Below, piece by piece: positions 8,089-17,191 of a stretch of DNA of 64,000 nucleotides. The translations under genes were made by a program, and so were the position numbers. The DNA is from Catenulispora sp. MAP5-51 (GTDB taxonomy: Bacteria > Actinomycetota > Actinomycetes > Streptomycetales > Catenulisporaceae): NCBI RefSeq assembly GCF_041261205.1, contig NZ_JBGCCH010000005.1, positions 124,001-188,000 on the forward strand, written 5' to 3'. A model generated the notes under the pieces. That model searched no databases, was not told where the DNA came from, and saw only the letters and a list, made by a program, of their open reading frames with translations. How positions within the stretch are numbered: position 1 is the first letter of the stretch; each line of letters starts with the position of its first letter.

Positions 8089-11000
8089 TCAGCCGTCGAT
8101 CAGTGCGGCCAGCCCGCGCACGGTCGGGGCCTCCAGCAGCGCCGTGGCCGGCACCGAGGCGTTCAGCGTCTTGCGGATCCGGGTGGTGACCTTGATCGCG
8201 ACCAGCGAGTGGCCGCCGAGGGCGAAGAAGTCGTCCAGGGCGCCGACCGGCTCCACGCCGAGGGCCGAGGACCAGATCTCGGCCAGGGCCGTCTCGGTTC
8301 CCGGGCGCGGTTCTTCGAAGGCCGTCGGGAGATCGGGGCGCGCGTAGCGTTCGCGGACGTCGTCCTGCTCGTCGCCGCTGCCCGGGCCGCCGTTGGTCAC
8401 CCACTGCGCCAGCCGGGCCGCCAGCGGCCCGGTGGAGATCACCACGTGCCCGATCCGGTCCGAGGCGGCCAGCGCGCGCTCGAAGACGTCGATGCCCTCG
8501 GCCGGCGCCATGGTGAAGTCCGTGACGGTCGGGCCGTGGCCGTCGAGCCGCTCGGCGTCGATGTTCCAGGTGTCCCAGTCCACGGTGACCCAGCGCCCGG
8601 TCCCGGCCGTGCGCGCCGCGCGGGCGTACGCGTCCAGCCCGGCGTTGGAGGCGGCATACGCCCCCAGAGTCAGCCCGCCGAGCACCGCCGACAACGAGGA
8701 CAAGGTGATGCGCCGGTCCGGGCAGTGGCCGGCCAGCACCCGGTCCAGGACCAGGAAGCCGCGGATCTTGGCGTCCAGGTGCGCCTCGCTCTGCTCGCGC
8801 TCGGTGAGGTGCGCGAAGGCGAAGAAGCGCGAGTCCTGCACGCCCGCGCCGTGCACCGCGACGTCGATCCCGCCGAAGCGCGCCACCGCGGCGTCGACCA
8901 CGGCCTTCATCGCGACCGGATCGGCGACGTCCGCCGTCATCGCGATCACCTCGGCGCCGCTGGCCTCCAGGGCGAGGATGTTCTGGACATGCCGTGCCGT
9001 CCGCTCCTGTCCGGCCGGGACCTCCGCGAGGAAGTCCTGCCACGCCGAGCGCGGGGGGAGTGTCGAGCGCGTGCACAGGATGAGGCGGCAGCCATAGCCG
9101 GTGGCGAGGTGTCGCGCCAGGGTCAGGCCGACGTCGCCGAGGCCGCCGGTGATCAGGACCCGGTCGCCGGTCTTGAACGCCGAATCCGTTTTGGGAAGCG
9201 GGTGGCGCAGGTAGCGGCGGATCCAGGTCTGGCCGGCGCGCTCGGCGACAGGGCCTTGATACTCGGCTGTCGCGGCGGCCAGGACGGCCTCGGCCTGGTA
9301 CCGCGCGGACGAGGAAGAGGCGGACAGGCCAGAAATGGACGAGGCAGAGGCGGGCGATTCGTCGATGTCGATCTCACGGGTCCGCAGCCGCGGGTTCTCC
9401 TGGGAGAGGGTCGCGGCGAGTGCGGCCATCGTCGCGTGCTCAGGGTGCCGCAGGTCTGCGCCCGCGACGGTCGTCGTCCCGGACGTGAGCAGCACGAGGT
9501 CCAACGGCGGCGCCGAGCCCGTGTCGTCGACCAGATGCCGCGCGAGAGCCAGGACGCTGTGATACCCGCGCTCCTGGGCGGCGCTGAACGTGATGACCGG
9601 GTCGGTGTCGGCATCCGCGTCGCCGACACCGCCGGCCAGGCTGAATCCGTGCACGATCGTCCGCGGCGCCACCAGCATCGACTCGAAGAGCTCGGTGAAG
9701 TCGTCCAGGCGCGCGACGAAGAAGTCGCCCACGTCGTCCTGGTCGAAGGCCGGTCCCGGCCGCACCGCGATGACCTCGGCTCCGGCCCGGCCCAGGCGCG
9801 CGATCAGTGCCTCGGCCCGCTCGTCGTCGGACAGCACCAGCCACGGACCGGCCAGCCGCAGGCGCTCGTCCAGATCGGCGGTCGGGACCGGGAACGGGTC
9901 CCAGACGGGCAAGTTCGTCCACTGCGAAGGATCGGCGGCGCGCCCCGTCGGTTCGCTCGCAGCCGCCTCGGGCCGTGCCTCGACCCAGTAGCGCCTGCGC
10001 TGGAACGGATACGTCGGCAGCTCCACACGCCGCCCCGCGCCGCCGTGCAGCATCGGCCAGTCGATCGCCGCCCCGGACTCCCACAACCGTGCCACGGTCG
10101 CGAGCAGCCACGACGCCGCATCGGTAAAGCCTTCCGGGGCCACGACCACCTCGTCGCCGTCCTCGGCAGCCCGAACACCGAGTAGCTGCAACGCGTCCTC
10201 CAGTGCTGCCATCACAGCGTCCTGCGTGGTGGAGACGCCGACTTCGGGAGCGAGTACCGCGATCGCCGCACCGAGCTGCGGCCACCACTGCGCGTCCACG
10301 GCCTCCGGCGCCGGCTCCACGAGCCGCACCCGCGGCGACCGCCGCCGGGCCTCGCCGTCGATCCAGCGGTCCGGATCCGCCAGCGCGGCGATCGCGTCCT
10401 CGCGATCCCGCACGACCACAGCTCGCCGCAGCGCGAAACCGCCGCGCGAGACCTGCAGGGTGAAGGCCACGTCCGCGAGATCGACCGTGTCGTGCTCCGT
10501 CAGGAACTCCCGCAGCTGCTCTGTCACCGCGGTCAAAGCCCCCGCGTCCGCTGCCGAGAACGTCAGCAGGTGCGGCCCCGGCCGTGCGGTCCGCGCCTCG
10601 CGCTCCGGCGCCTCCTCCAGCACCACGTGCGCGTTGGTGCCGCCGAGCCCGAAGGAGCTCACCCCGGCCCGGCGCGGATCGGCTCCGCGCTCCCAAGCCT
10701 GGTTCTCGGTCAGGACCCGGAACCGGTCCAGGGCGCCGGCCATCGCGGTGTTCGGCGCCTCGTAGTTCGGCATCGCCGGCAGGATCCTGTTCTCCAGGCA
10801 CAGCGCGGCGCGCATCAGCCCGGCCACGCCCGAAGCGCGGTCCAGGTGCCCGATGCTCGGCTTCAGCGAGCCCAGCACGCACGGCACTTCCGGCGTCTGC
10901 CGGAACACCCGCTCCATCGCCGCCAGCTCGATCGAGTCACCCAGGCCCGTGCCGGTCGCGTGGCACTCGACGTAGCCGACCGTCTCCGGCTTCACCCCGG

Positions 11001-11901
11001 CCACCTCCAGTGCGGTGGCGATCACCTCGGCCTGGCCGTCGACGCCGGGCGCGGTGTAGCCGACGCGGACGCGGCCGTCGTTGTTCACCGAGGAGCCCAG
11101 CAGCACCGCGTGGATCACGTCGCCGTCGGCCATCGCCTCCGTCATGCGCTTGAGCGCCACCACGCCCACGCCGCTGCCCATCACCGTGCCGTCGGCGCCG
11201 GCGTCGAAGCTGCGGACCCGGCCCTGCGGGGACAGGATGCCGCCGTGCTCGAACTGGTAGCCCACCGGCTGCGGCAGCGGGATGTAGGCGCCGCCGGCCA
11301 GCGCGATGTCGCACTCGAAGGTCAGCAGGCTCTGCACCGCGAGATGGACCGCGACCAGCGAGGTCGAGCAGAAGGACTGCACCGCGATCGCCGGACCGCG
11401 CAGGCCGAGCTTGTAGGACACCAGGTTCGCCAGCGAGTCGCGCTCGTTGCCCACCCCGAGCAGCAGGTCGCCGCCCGGCTCCTCGGCGACGTGCCGGACG
11501 TTGCTCATCATGTAGTGCGGGAAGCCGCTGCCGCCGAACACGCCGACATGTCCGGGGGTGTCGGTGGGGCAGTAACCGGCGCTCTCCAGCGCCTCCCACG
11601 AGCACTCCAGGAACATCCGGTGCTGCGGCTCCATGGTCTCGGCCTCGCGCGGGCTGAAGCCGAACACCCCGGCGTCGAACCGGTCCACCTGCGGCAGCGG
11701 CCCGCCGACCCGGATGTATTCGGGGTCGGCGAGCTTGTCCGGGCCGACGCCGGCCGCGGCCAGCTCCTCCTCGGTGATCGCGCGCAGGCCCGGTACGCCG
11801 GCCAGCAGGCCGCGCCACAGCGCCGCGACGCTCTCCGCGCCCGGGAAGCGCCCGGACATGCCGATCAGCGCTATCGCGCCGTCGTAGTCGGGGTCGGTCA
11901 T
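8089..11901 (-). CDS. Type I polyketide synthase module without AT: KS-[AT linkers]-KR-ACP
   Basis: 1270 residues, start ATG at 11901 with SD AAGGAGGCG. The ketosynthase (about 8-455) keeps all three catalytic residues: Cys178 in SFCSTS, His314 in CHATGTG and His352 in the GHLD motif. The usual pre-AT linker ([19 protein letters not shown]) and post-AT linker ([13 protein letters not shown]) are both present, but only about 170 residues separate them and I see no GHSxG or FxH AT motif. A ketoreductase follows (TGGLGDVG, then SSLSAV and YAASN) and an ACP with Ser1232 in LGGHSL. There is no TE. The missing acyltransferase must be supplied in trans, perhaps by the AT of the plus-strand PKS at the window start. 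The gene sits in one operon with an ABC exporter upstream and an acyl-CoA dehydrogenase downstream. Confidence 0.92.
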   Translation of the reverse strand: MTDPDYDGAIALIGMSGRFPGAESVAALWRGLLAGVPGLRAITEEELAAAGVGPDKLADPEYIRVGGPLPQVDRFDAGVFGFSPREAETMEPQHRMFLECSWEALESAGYCPTDTPGHVGVFGGSGFPHYMMSNVRHVAEEPGGDLLLGVGNERDSLANLVSYKLGLRGPAIAVQSFCSTSLVAVHLAVQSLLTFECDIALAGGAYIPLPQPVGYQFEHGGILSPQGRVRSFDAGADGTVMGSGVGVVALKRMTEAMADGDVIHAVLLGSSVNNDGRVRVGYTAPGVDGQAEVIATALEVAGVKPETVGYVECHATGTGLGDSIELAAMERVFRQTPEVPCVLGSLKPSIGHLDRASGVAGLMRAALCLENRILPAMPNYEAPNTAMAGALDRFRVLTENQAWERGADPRRAGVSSFGLGGTNAHVVLEEAPEREARTARPGPHLLTFSAADAGALTAVTEQLREFLTEHDTVDLADVAFTLQVSRGGFALRRAVVVRDREDAIAALADPDRWIDGEARRRSPRVRLVEPAPEAVDAQWWPQLGAAIAVLAPEVGVSTTQDAVMAALEDALQLLGVRAAEDGDEVVVAPEGFTDAASWLLATVARLWESGAAIDWPMLHGGAGRRVELPTYPFQRRRYWVEARPEAAASEPTGRAADPSQWTNLPVWDPFPVPTADLDERLRLAGPWLVLSDDERAEALIARLGRAGAEVIAVRPGPAFDQDDVGDFFVARLDDFTELFESMLVAPRTIVHGFSLAGGVGDADADTDPVITFSAAQERGYHSVLALARHLVDDTGSAPPLDLVLLTSGTTTVAGADLRHPEHATMAALAATLSQENPRLRTREIDIDESPASASSISGLSASSSSARYQAEAVLAAATAEYQGPVAERAGQTWIRRYLRHPLPKTDSAFKTGDRVLITGGLGDVGLTLARHLATGYGCRLILCTRSTLPPRSAWQDFLAEVPAGQERTARHVQNILALEASGAEVIAMTADVADPVAMKAVVDAAVARFGGIDVAVHGAGVQDSRFFAFAHLTEREQSEAHLDAKIRGFLVLDRVLAGHCPDRRITLSSLSAVLGGLTLGAYAASNAGLDAYARAARTAGTGRWVTVDWDTWNIDAERLDGHGPTVTDFTMAPAEGIDVFERALAASDRIGHVVISTGPLAARLAQWVTNGGPGSGDEQDDVRERYARPDLPTAFEEPRPGTETALAEIWSSALGVEPVGALDDFFALGGHSLVAIKVTTRIRKTLNASVPATALLEAPTVRGLAALIDG

Positions 11902-11992
11902 GAGTCGCCTCCTTGGGCGGTGGGGCAAAGGGTTCGCGCCGGCCAGGACTGCGGCCGGTCGGAGCATCGGTGAAAGGGAAAGGGCCGGAGAC

Positions 11993-12886
11993 CTAAAGCA
12001 GATGGCTGCGACCCCACCCGCGGGCCAGCCGGTACGTGGCGAACGTGCCCGCCGCCAGCGCCCCGGCCAGCAGCAGCGCCGCCGGACGCAGCGTCCCGGC
12101 GGTGTCGCCGCGCACCGCGGCCTGCATCATCCGGATCGCCCAGTAGCCGGGGGACCCGTGCGCCGCGACCGCGGCCCAGGTCGGCATGATCGACACCGGC
12201 ACCAGGGCGCCGCCCAGGGCGCTGATGGTGATGGCGCCGACGTCGGAGACCATGCCGAGCTCGGCGTGGCTGCGCAGGATCGTGGCCAGCGCCGCGCCGA
12301 GGGCCAGCAGCGCCAGGCCCCAGCTGCAGATCGCGATCGCGACCAGCCCGACCGAGTGCGGGAACGGCAGGCCGATGATCAGGCAGCCGTAGGCCATCAG
12401 CAGCGTCTGCTGGAAGACCACGATCAGGTAGACCGGGATCAGCTTGCCGAGCAGGATCTCGGCCACCGACGCCGAACTGGTCCGCAGCCGGTCCCAGGTG
12501 TGCCACTCGCGCTCGACCAGGATCGAGTTGCCGATGATGGCCAGGGTGAATACCGAGAACATGATCAGCGGCCCGGTCACCACCTGCAGCGTGCCCTGGT
12601 TGCCGGCGAAGGCGCGCAGGTACAGCGGTTTGAAGACCAGCATCAGGATCATCGGGGTCAGTACGTAGCTGATCACCTGGCCGGGGTCCCGGACGCGCAT
12701 GATGACCTGGTGCCGGACCAGGACGCCGATCCGGCGCGCCGCGTCGAGCGGGGAACCGGCCGCGCAGCCGCCGGGGGTGTCAGCTGTTGCCGTGGACATC
12801 TGCGTTTCCGGGGACATCTGCGTTGCCGTGGACATCGGTGCTTCCGGGGAAATCTGTGCTTCCGGGGACATCTGTGCTGGGGACAT
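11993..12886 (-). CDS. ABC-2 type exporter, permease subunit
   Basis: 297 residues with about six hydrophobic spans and the ABC-2 pattern of daunorubicin-type (DrrB) exporters: a cytoplasmic N terminus, VRHQVIMRVRDPGQVISYVL before the first span, and a conserved EREWHTWDRLR cytoplasmic helix. It pairs with the ATPase encoded just upstream, whose 3' end it overlaps by 107 bases. The first 38 or so residues are hexapeptide repeats (MSPEAQ/MSTATQ type) made by an 18-bp DNA repeat; each unit supplies another in-frame ATG, so the true start is uncertain. Probable role: export of, and self-resistance to, the polyketide product made by the neighbouring genes. Confidence 0.88.
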   Translation of the reverse strand: MSPAQMSPEAQISPEAPMSTATQMSPETQMSTATADTPGGCAAGSPLDAARRIGVLVRHQVIMRVRDPGQVISYVLTPMILMLVFKPLYLRAFAGNQGTLQVVTGPLIMFSVFTLAIIGNSILVEREWHTWDRLRTSSASVAEILLGKLIPVYLIVVFQQTLLMAYGCLIIGLPFPHSVGLVAIAICSWGLALLALGAALATILRSHAELGMVSDVGAITISALGGALVPVSIMPTWAAVAAHGSPGYWAIRMMQAAVRGDTAGTLRPAALLLAGALAAGTFATYRLARGWGRSHLL

Positions 12887-13709
12887 CTATGACCGCCAGG
12901 GACCGGTAGAGGTCGTCGAGGGAGGGGTTGTGCACTTCCACGCCGCGGACCGGCCGGGCGCCGTCGTGCAGCAGGGTGACCAGGGTGGCCGTGGGATCGG
13001 CGGTGCTGATCCGCACGGTCTCCTCGTCGAAGGCGACGACGACCTCGCCGGGCAGCCGGCCCAGCAGATCCTCGGCCGTGCCGCGGGCGATCACCTTCCC
13101 GGCGCGGGCCACCGCGATGGTGGCCCGCAGGTCGGTGAGCTCGGGCAGGTAGTGCGTGGTGTAGAGGACCGCGGCGCCGTCGGTGGCGCGCTGCTTGACG
13201 GTGTCCAGCAGCGCCTGCCGGGTCTCGGGGTCGGCGCCGGCGGTGGGCTCGTCCATCAGCAGGACGGTGGGCCTGTGGATCAGCGCGCACGCCGCCTGGG
13301 TCCGGCGCTGCTGGCCGCCGGAGAGCACGCCGGCCCGCCGGTCCAGGAACGCGGTCAGCCGCAGCGCGGCCGCCAGGTCGTCGATCTCGGCGCGCAGCGT
13401 GCCGCGCCGCAGCCCGGACAGCCCGCCGAACAGCCGCAGGTGCTCCCGGACGGTGACCGATGGGTACAGCGCGATGTGCTGCGGCGCGACGCCGACGCGG
13501 TCCCGGGCCCGGCCCGGCGGCCGTCCCTCGATCAGGATCCGGCCGCTGTCCGGCCGGGCCAGCCCGGAGGCCATGGAGACGAACGTCGACTTGCCGGCGC
13601 CGTTGTGGCCGACCAGGCCGACGATCTCCCCGGGCTCGACCCGCAGGCTGAACCCGTCCAGGGCACGCAGGGTGCCGTAGTTCTTCACGAGGTCGATGGC
13701 TTCCAGCAC
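12780..13709 (-). CDS. ABC exporter, ATPase subunit (DrrA-like)
   Basis: 309 residues from GTG at 13709, chosen because GAGGAGGG lies 8 bases upstream and the protein then begins directly with the ABC fold (VLEAIDLVKNYG). Walker A is GHNGAGKST, the signature is LSGGQQRR and Walker B is VLLMDEPTAG. The C-terminal extension (about 215-280) matches the regulatory domain of DrrA-type drug exporters. The last 32 residues are hexapeptide repeats (DVPGST/DVHGNA) that double-code the N terminus of the permease in another frame. It is the first gene of the minus-strand export/PKS operon, divergent from the GT39-like gene. Confidence 0.92.
   Translation of the reverse strand: MLEAIDLVKNYGTLRALDGFSLRVEPGEIVGLVGHNGAGKSTFVSMASGLARPDSGRILIEGRPPGRARDRVGVAPQHIALYPSVTVREHLRLFGGLSGLRRGTLRAEIDDLAAALRLTAFLDRRAGVLSGGQQRRTQAACALIHRPTVLLMDEPTAGADPETRQALLDTVKQRATDGAAVLYTTHYLPELTDLRATIAVARAGKVIARGTAEDLLGRLPGEVVVAFDEETVRISTADPTATLVTLLHDGARPVRGVEVHNPSLDDLYRSLAVIDVPSTDVPGSTDFPGSTDVHGNADVPGNADVHGNS
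12787..12891. repeat. 18-bp tandem repeat, five units plus a partial, dual-coding
   Basis: Five 18-bp units (for example TTTCCGGGGACATCTGCG) run from 12787 to 12876, with a partial unit to 12891. They encode the C-terminal hexapeptides of the ATPase in one frame and the N-terminal hexapeptides of the permease in another. Each GACAT gives the permease an ATG on the minus strand except one unit mutated to GAAAT. Confidence 0.95.
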
Positions 13710-13795
13710 TTCGTGGCCCTCCTCGAGACGGTCGGCACGCGCCCTCTGCCCGGACCCGTTGCCACTATCCGGGCCCGCCGTCACCCTCGGCCAGA

Positions 13796-13823
13796 GGGCA
13801 CTTGCTGCCGGGCACTTGTTGCC
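13796..13823. repeat. 14-bp tandem repeat in a divergent promoter region
   Basis: GGGCACTTGCTGCC is followed at once by GGGCACTTGTTGCC, in the 178 bases between the ABC ATPase (minus) and the GT39-like gene (plus). An 8-bp inverted repeat, GCCCTCTG (13741-13748) and CAGAGGGC (13792-13799), overlaps it. These could be operator half-sites for whatever controls export; there is no direct evidence. Confidence 0.6.
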
Positions 13824-13887
13824 ACCGGTCTGTCCGCCTCCGATCACCCGGCGGAGTCGACTGCCAAGTATCAGGATGCGATGATCG

Positions 13888-15417
13888 GTGCTTGTGATGC
13901 CCGAACCGCGTGCCGCCGACCGCGCCCTGCCGCCGTTCGCGGCAGGTCCCGTGGCGGCGGTGGCGGCGGTGTACGCGGCGGTGCTGACGGCGCTGTCCGG
14001 CCGATACGGGTTCCACCGCGACGAGTTGTACTTCCTGCAGGCCGGCCATCACCTGGCCTGGGGCTACGTCGACCAGCCGCCGCTGACCCCGTTGCTGGCC
14101 CGCGCCAGCACGACGGTGTTCGGCACCAGCCCGATGGGGCTGCGCGCGGTCGCGACCGCCGCCGGGGTGCTGATCGTCCTCACGGTGGCGCTCCTGGCCC
14201 GCGAGACCGGGGCCGGCCGGGCGGCGCAGCTGCTGGCGGCGGCGGCCACGGCGGTCTCGTCGATGGTCCTGATGTCCGGGCACCTGGTGTCCACCGCGAC
14301 CTTCGACCTGCTGGCCTGGCTGGTGATCTGCCTGCTGGCCGCACGCCTGCTGCGGACCGGCGACCGGCGCTGGTATCCGGCGATCGGTGCCGCGACCGGG
14401 ATCGCACTGCTCAACAAGGACTTGGCGGTGTTGCTGATCGCCAGCCTGGCCGCCGGCGTGCTGCTGGTCGGGCCGCGTCCGGTGACGGCTGCCGCAGGGC
14501 GTTCATGGCCGTGGGCGATCAGTGGAGTCGTGCTCGCGCTGCTGATCGTCGCGCCGAATCTGTGGTGGCAGGCCCGGCACGGCTGGCCGCAGCTGACCGT
14601 GGCCTCCGGCATCGACCGCAAGGACGGGATGCTGAACCGCGCGACGTTCGTCCCGTTCCAGTTCGTGTATCTCGCGCCGACGCTGGCCCCGCTGTGGATC
14701 GCCGGATGGCTGCGGCTGTGGCGCGACCCTGATCTGCGCCGTCTCCGGGCGTTCACCGTCGCGTACCCGGTGGCCTGCGTCGTCGTCCTGGCGACCGGCG
14801 GCAAGTGCTACTACGTGCTGCCGCTGCTGCTGGTCCTGCTCGCGGCCGGGACCGAGCCGGTGGTCGGCTGGGCCGTAAGAGGCCGGGGCTGGAACCGGCC
14901 CGCGATCCTGGCGGCCGGACTGCTGGTCACGGCGGTGATCGACGGTGTCGCGACGCTTCCGGTGCTGCCGCCGAGCTCGCTGAGCGCGGTCAACGGGGTG
15001 AACAAGGAGCAGGGGGAGCAGGTCGGCTGGCCCAAGCTGGTCGCCACCGTGGCCGGTGCGTGGAAGACGATCCCGGCCGACCAGCGCCTCCGGGCGGTGA
15101 TCCTCACGCAGAACTACGGGGAAGCGGGCGCCATCGCGATGTACGGACCTGGATATGGTCTGCCCGAGCCCTATTCGGGCCACATGAGCTACTCCGCATG
15201 GGGGCCGCCGCCGGACTCGGCGACCGGGCCGGTCCTGCTGGTCTTCTTCCCCGACAACAAGATCCTGCCCTCGGAGTTCACCGGGTGCCGCCTGGCCGCG
15301 ACCGTCGACGACGGTGTCGGGCTGAGCAATGACGAGCAGGGCGCCCAGATCGAGGTGTGCTCCGGCCTTCGCGGCACGTGGAGTGATCGCTGGCCGGCTT
15401 TGCGGTCGTACTATTAG
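13888..15417 (+). CDS. GT39-family (ArnT/PMT-like) membrane glycosyltransferase
   Basis: 509 residues with roughly ten membrane spans. The first loop has the acidic motif RDELYF and the YVDQPPL segment typical of GT39 proteins related to ArnT and protein mannosyltransferases, which use polyprenyl-phosphate sugars on the outer face of the membrane. The C-terminal 130 residues form an extracytoplasmic domain (TQNYGEAGAIAMYG and two late cysteines). The start is GTG 13888, or ATG 13897 three codons on. It is divergent from the exporter operon and convergent with the regulator. It may belong to either the polyketide (sugar attachment) or the polysaccharide locus; such genes are also common as stand-alone copies in actinomycetes. 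Confidence 0.85.
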   Translation: MLVMPEPRAADRALPPFAAGPVAAVAAVYAAVLTALSGRYGFHRDELYFLQAGHHLAWGYVDQPPLTPLLARASTTVFGTSPMGLRAVATAAGVLIVLTVALLARETGAGRAAQLLAAAATAVSSMVLMSGHLVSTATFDLLAWLVICLLAARLLRTGDRRWYPAIGAATGIALLNKDLAVLLIASLAAGVLLVGPRPVTAAAGRSWPWAISGVVLALLIVAPNLWWQARHGWPQLTVASGIDRKDGMLNRATFVPFQFVYLAPTLAPLWIAGWLRLWRDPDLRRLRAFTVAYPVACVVVLATGGKCYYVLPLLLVLLAAGTEPVVGWAVRGRGWNRPAILAAGLLVTAVIDGVATLPVLPPSSLSAVNGVNKEQGEQVGWPKLVATVAGAWKTIPADQRLRAVILTQNYGEAGAIAMYGPGYGLPEPYSGHMSYSAWGPPPDSATGPVLLVFFPDNKILPSEFTGCRLAATVDDGVGLSNDEQGAQIEVCSGLRGTWSDRWPALRSYY

Positions 15418-15517
15418 CGCTTTCCAGAAGCGAATTCGTTCGCCGGCATCCGTCTGCGGGATTTGTTCAGTCAGACGACGGAATCCGTACCCGGCCCCCC
15501 GACCGGGCGTATGCGGA

Positions 15518-16537
15518 TCAGGCCAGTTCGATCAGATCGGAACTGGCCGCACGCACTCCGGCCTGGAAGCGGCTGACCGCGTCCAGGCTTCCCATCAGGG
15601 CCGCTATGTGCCGGCGGCACGTGCGGACCGACATGCCCAGCCGCCGGGCGACCGCCTCATCGGTGTACCCCTGGGCCATCAGTTTGGCGATGTCCTGCTG
15701 CAGGCTGTCCGCGGCCTCGGCGTAGCCGAACTCCGCGACGTCCACCGGGTTCGCCGTGTCCCACAGGTGCAGGAAGTGGTCTATCAGGAACTTGACGACA
15801 TCCTGCGCGCGGACCCGGGTCACCACGCAGTCGTCGGCCGCACCGCAGCCCAGCACCGACAGCTCGTTGTCGAAGACCATCAGCGACTGCGGGACCCGGC
15901 TGATGGTCCTGACCTCGGCGCCGGCCTCGATCAGCCGCTTCATCGCGGCCCGCGAGCGCAGGTGCGAGCGACATCGGTGCGGGAGGACGATCCGCAGCCG
16001 GATTCCGCGGTCCACCGGGACGTGAAAACACTGGAGTAAATCGTCGAATTCGTTCTCGTCCTCAATGTAGGGTTGGAGAACGATGATCTCCTTTTCGCAG
16101 GCATCTCCGGATTCCTTCAGGAATCCCTTGAGGACCGCGCCGCCGTCGATACGCTCGATGGCGGCCGGCGCGGCCGGTACGAGGTGGGGATTCAGCGAGC
16201 CGGACTGGGCCAGCGTGCCGAAACTCCCCTTGATGCGCGCGATGAACTCGCGGCGCTGATAGATCTCGCGCTCCATCGGATAAGTCAGGAGCGCCGTGGC
16301 CACGTCAGGGCCGATCGGCAGGTACAGACTCGGGTTGCAGGTGTCCCTGATGATCAGCCCGATGTCCATGAGCTGGTTGATCGCGGCCACCACCAAGTCG
16401 GGGTCCAGCCCCAGTTCCAGTGCCGTTTTGTCCAGGCACTCGATCATGCCGTGCCGCACGGCGTGGCAATAGATGTCGATCACATACTGATCGACGGCGG
16501 ATAGTGCGGTCACGTGCGGAACAGTCTCATCGCGCAT
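15518..16537 (-). CDS. HTH regulator, TrmB-like N terminus and LuxR-type C terminus
   Basis: 339 residues from ATG 16537, fixed by GAAGGAGG 10 bases upstream. Residues 1-70 look like a winged-helix TrmB-type segment (KTALELGLDPDLVVAAINQL, then MDIGLIIRD). The middle resembles the phospholipase-D-like sensing domain of TrmB-type proteins. The end (about 275-325) is a LuxR/sigma-region-4 type helix-turn-helix (GYTDEAVARRLGMSVRTCRR). Proteins of this layout are common pathway-linked regulators in actinomycetes. It faces a 654-base non-coding stretch leading to the polysaccharide genes, so it may control itself and that locus, or the PKS cluster on the other side. Confidence 0.8.
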   Translation of the reverse strand: MRDETVPHVTALSAVDQYVIDIYCHAVRHGMIECLDKTALELGLDPDLVVAAINQLMDIGLIIRDTCNPSLYLPIGPDVATALLTYPMEREIYQRREFIARIKGSFGTLAQSGSLNPHLVPAAPAAIERIDGGAVLKGFLKESGDACEKEIIVLQPYIEDENEFDDLLQCFHVPVDRGIRLRIVLPHRCRSHLRSRAAMKRLIEAGAEVRTISRVPQSLMVFDNELSVLGCGAADDCVVTRVRAQDVVKFLIDHFLHLWDTANPVDVAEFGYAEAADSLQQDIAKLMAQGYTDEAVARRLGMSVRTCRRHIAALMGSLDAVSRFQAGVRAASSDLIELA

Positions 16538-17191
16538 ATTCGGACGGCCTCCTTCGCCCACACACAATGGCATCCATCGGCGGCCGTCGCAGAGTCCAGC
16601 GCGAGGCCGTCGTAAGCGTCTGAGAAGTCCGCCGAGTGAACAGCCGATATCGCCGGGAGCGACACTTGGGCAACGCGGCAAGAATTCCCGACTATGCCTC
16701 CCCGTTGGAGTCAATATGACTGTAGCAGAACACGATGACAGCAGGGAAGTCATCCCAGCTGGAATCCCTGCCGAGACGGGTGCCCGAGAATTGTTGAAAT
16801 CTGAAGTGGTGTCGACACAACAGCGGTTGTTTGTAAAGCACGACCGGGCCGACCTCGTGAAATACCGGCGGCGGCGGCCGGCGGGCCGCCGAGGGCCACC
16901 GTGCGTCACGACGACGGATTCCGTCGAACCTTCCGTAGGGGGAAGGTCGCACTCTCTGTGCAGGTGGGGCCGGACTTGTCGATCTTCCTCGGTCCGGCCG
17001 GCCGGATGCCTCCTCCGTTTGCGCAACCGGTTCCGTCGCCGGTAACCGGGGAGTGGGCTTCGCGGATGTTACTCATAGGTAATCGCGAAAGGCGTCGGCC
17101 GGGTTGGAATTGACGGGCCGTCAGCTTCAATGGGGACGCCTCGCGTGGCGAAGCACGCCCCGCGGCCAGATGATGAAGTGCGGCAAACACG
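16538..17191. other. 654-base region without a clear gene; regulatory region
   Basis: It lies between the divergent regulator (minus) and GH113-like lipoprotein (plus) genes. Bases around 16690-16860 are visibly less GC-rich than the surroundings. I see the 10-bp palindrome GTGTCGACAC (16809-16818) and an inverted repeat GCAGGGA/TCCCTGC (near 16741-16771). A short plus-strand frame from ATG 16716, with GGAG five bases upstream, has third positions unlike its neighbours and becomes arginine-rich, so I do not call it a gene. The likely content is promoters and operators for both flanking genes. Confidence 0.6.

Noticed and set aside
6084-8189. Plus-strand open frame of 701 codons opposite the GNAT and acyl-CoA dehydrogenase genes
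   Set aside because: It is a shadow; the opposite strand encodes two clear enzymes with good start sites.
12787-12891. CRISPR-like array
   Set aside because: The units are contiguous with no spacers and are coding; the same holds for the other short repeats in the window.
16716-17045. Possible 109-residue gene with GGAG upstream
   Set aside because: Third codon positions are unlike those of other genes here, the second half is a run of Arg-rich shadow-like sequence, and no family is recognisable. Kept only as a possibility in the findings.
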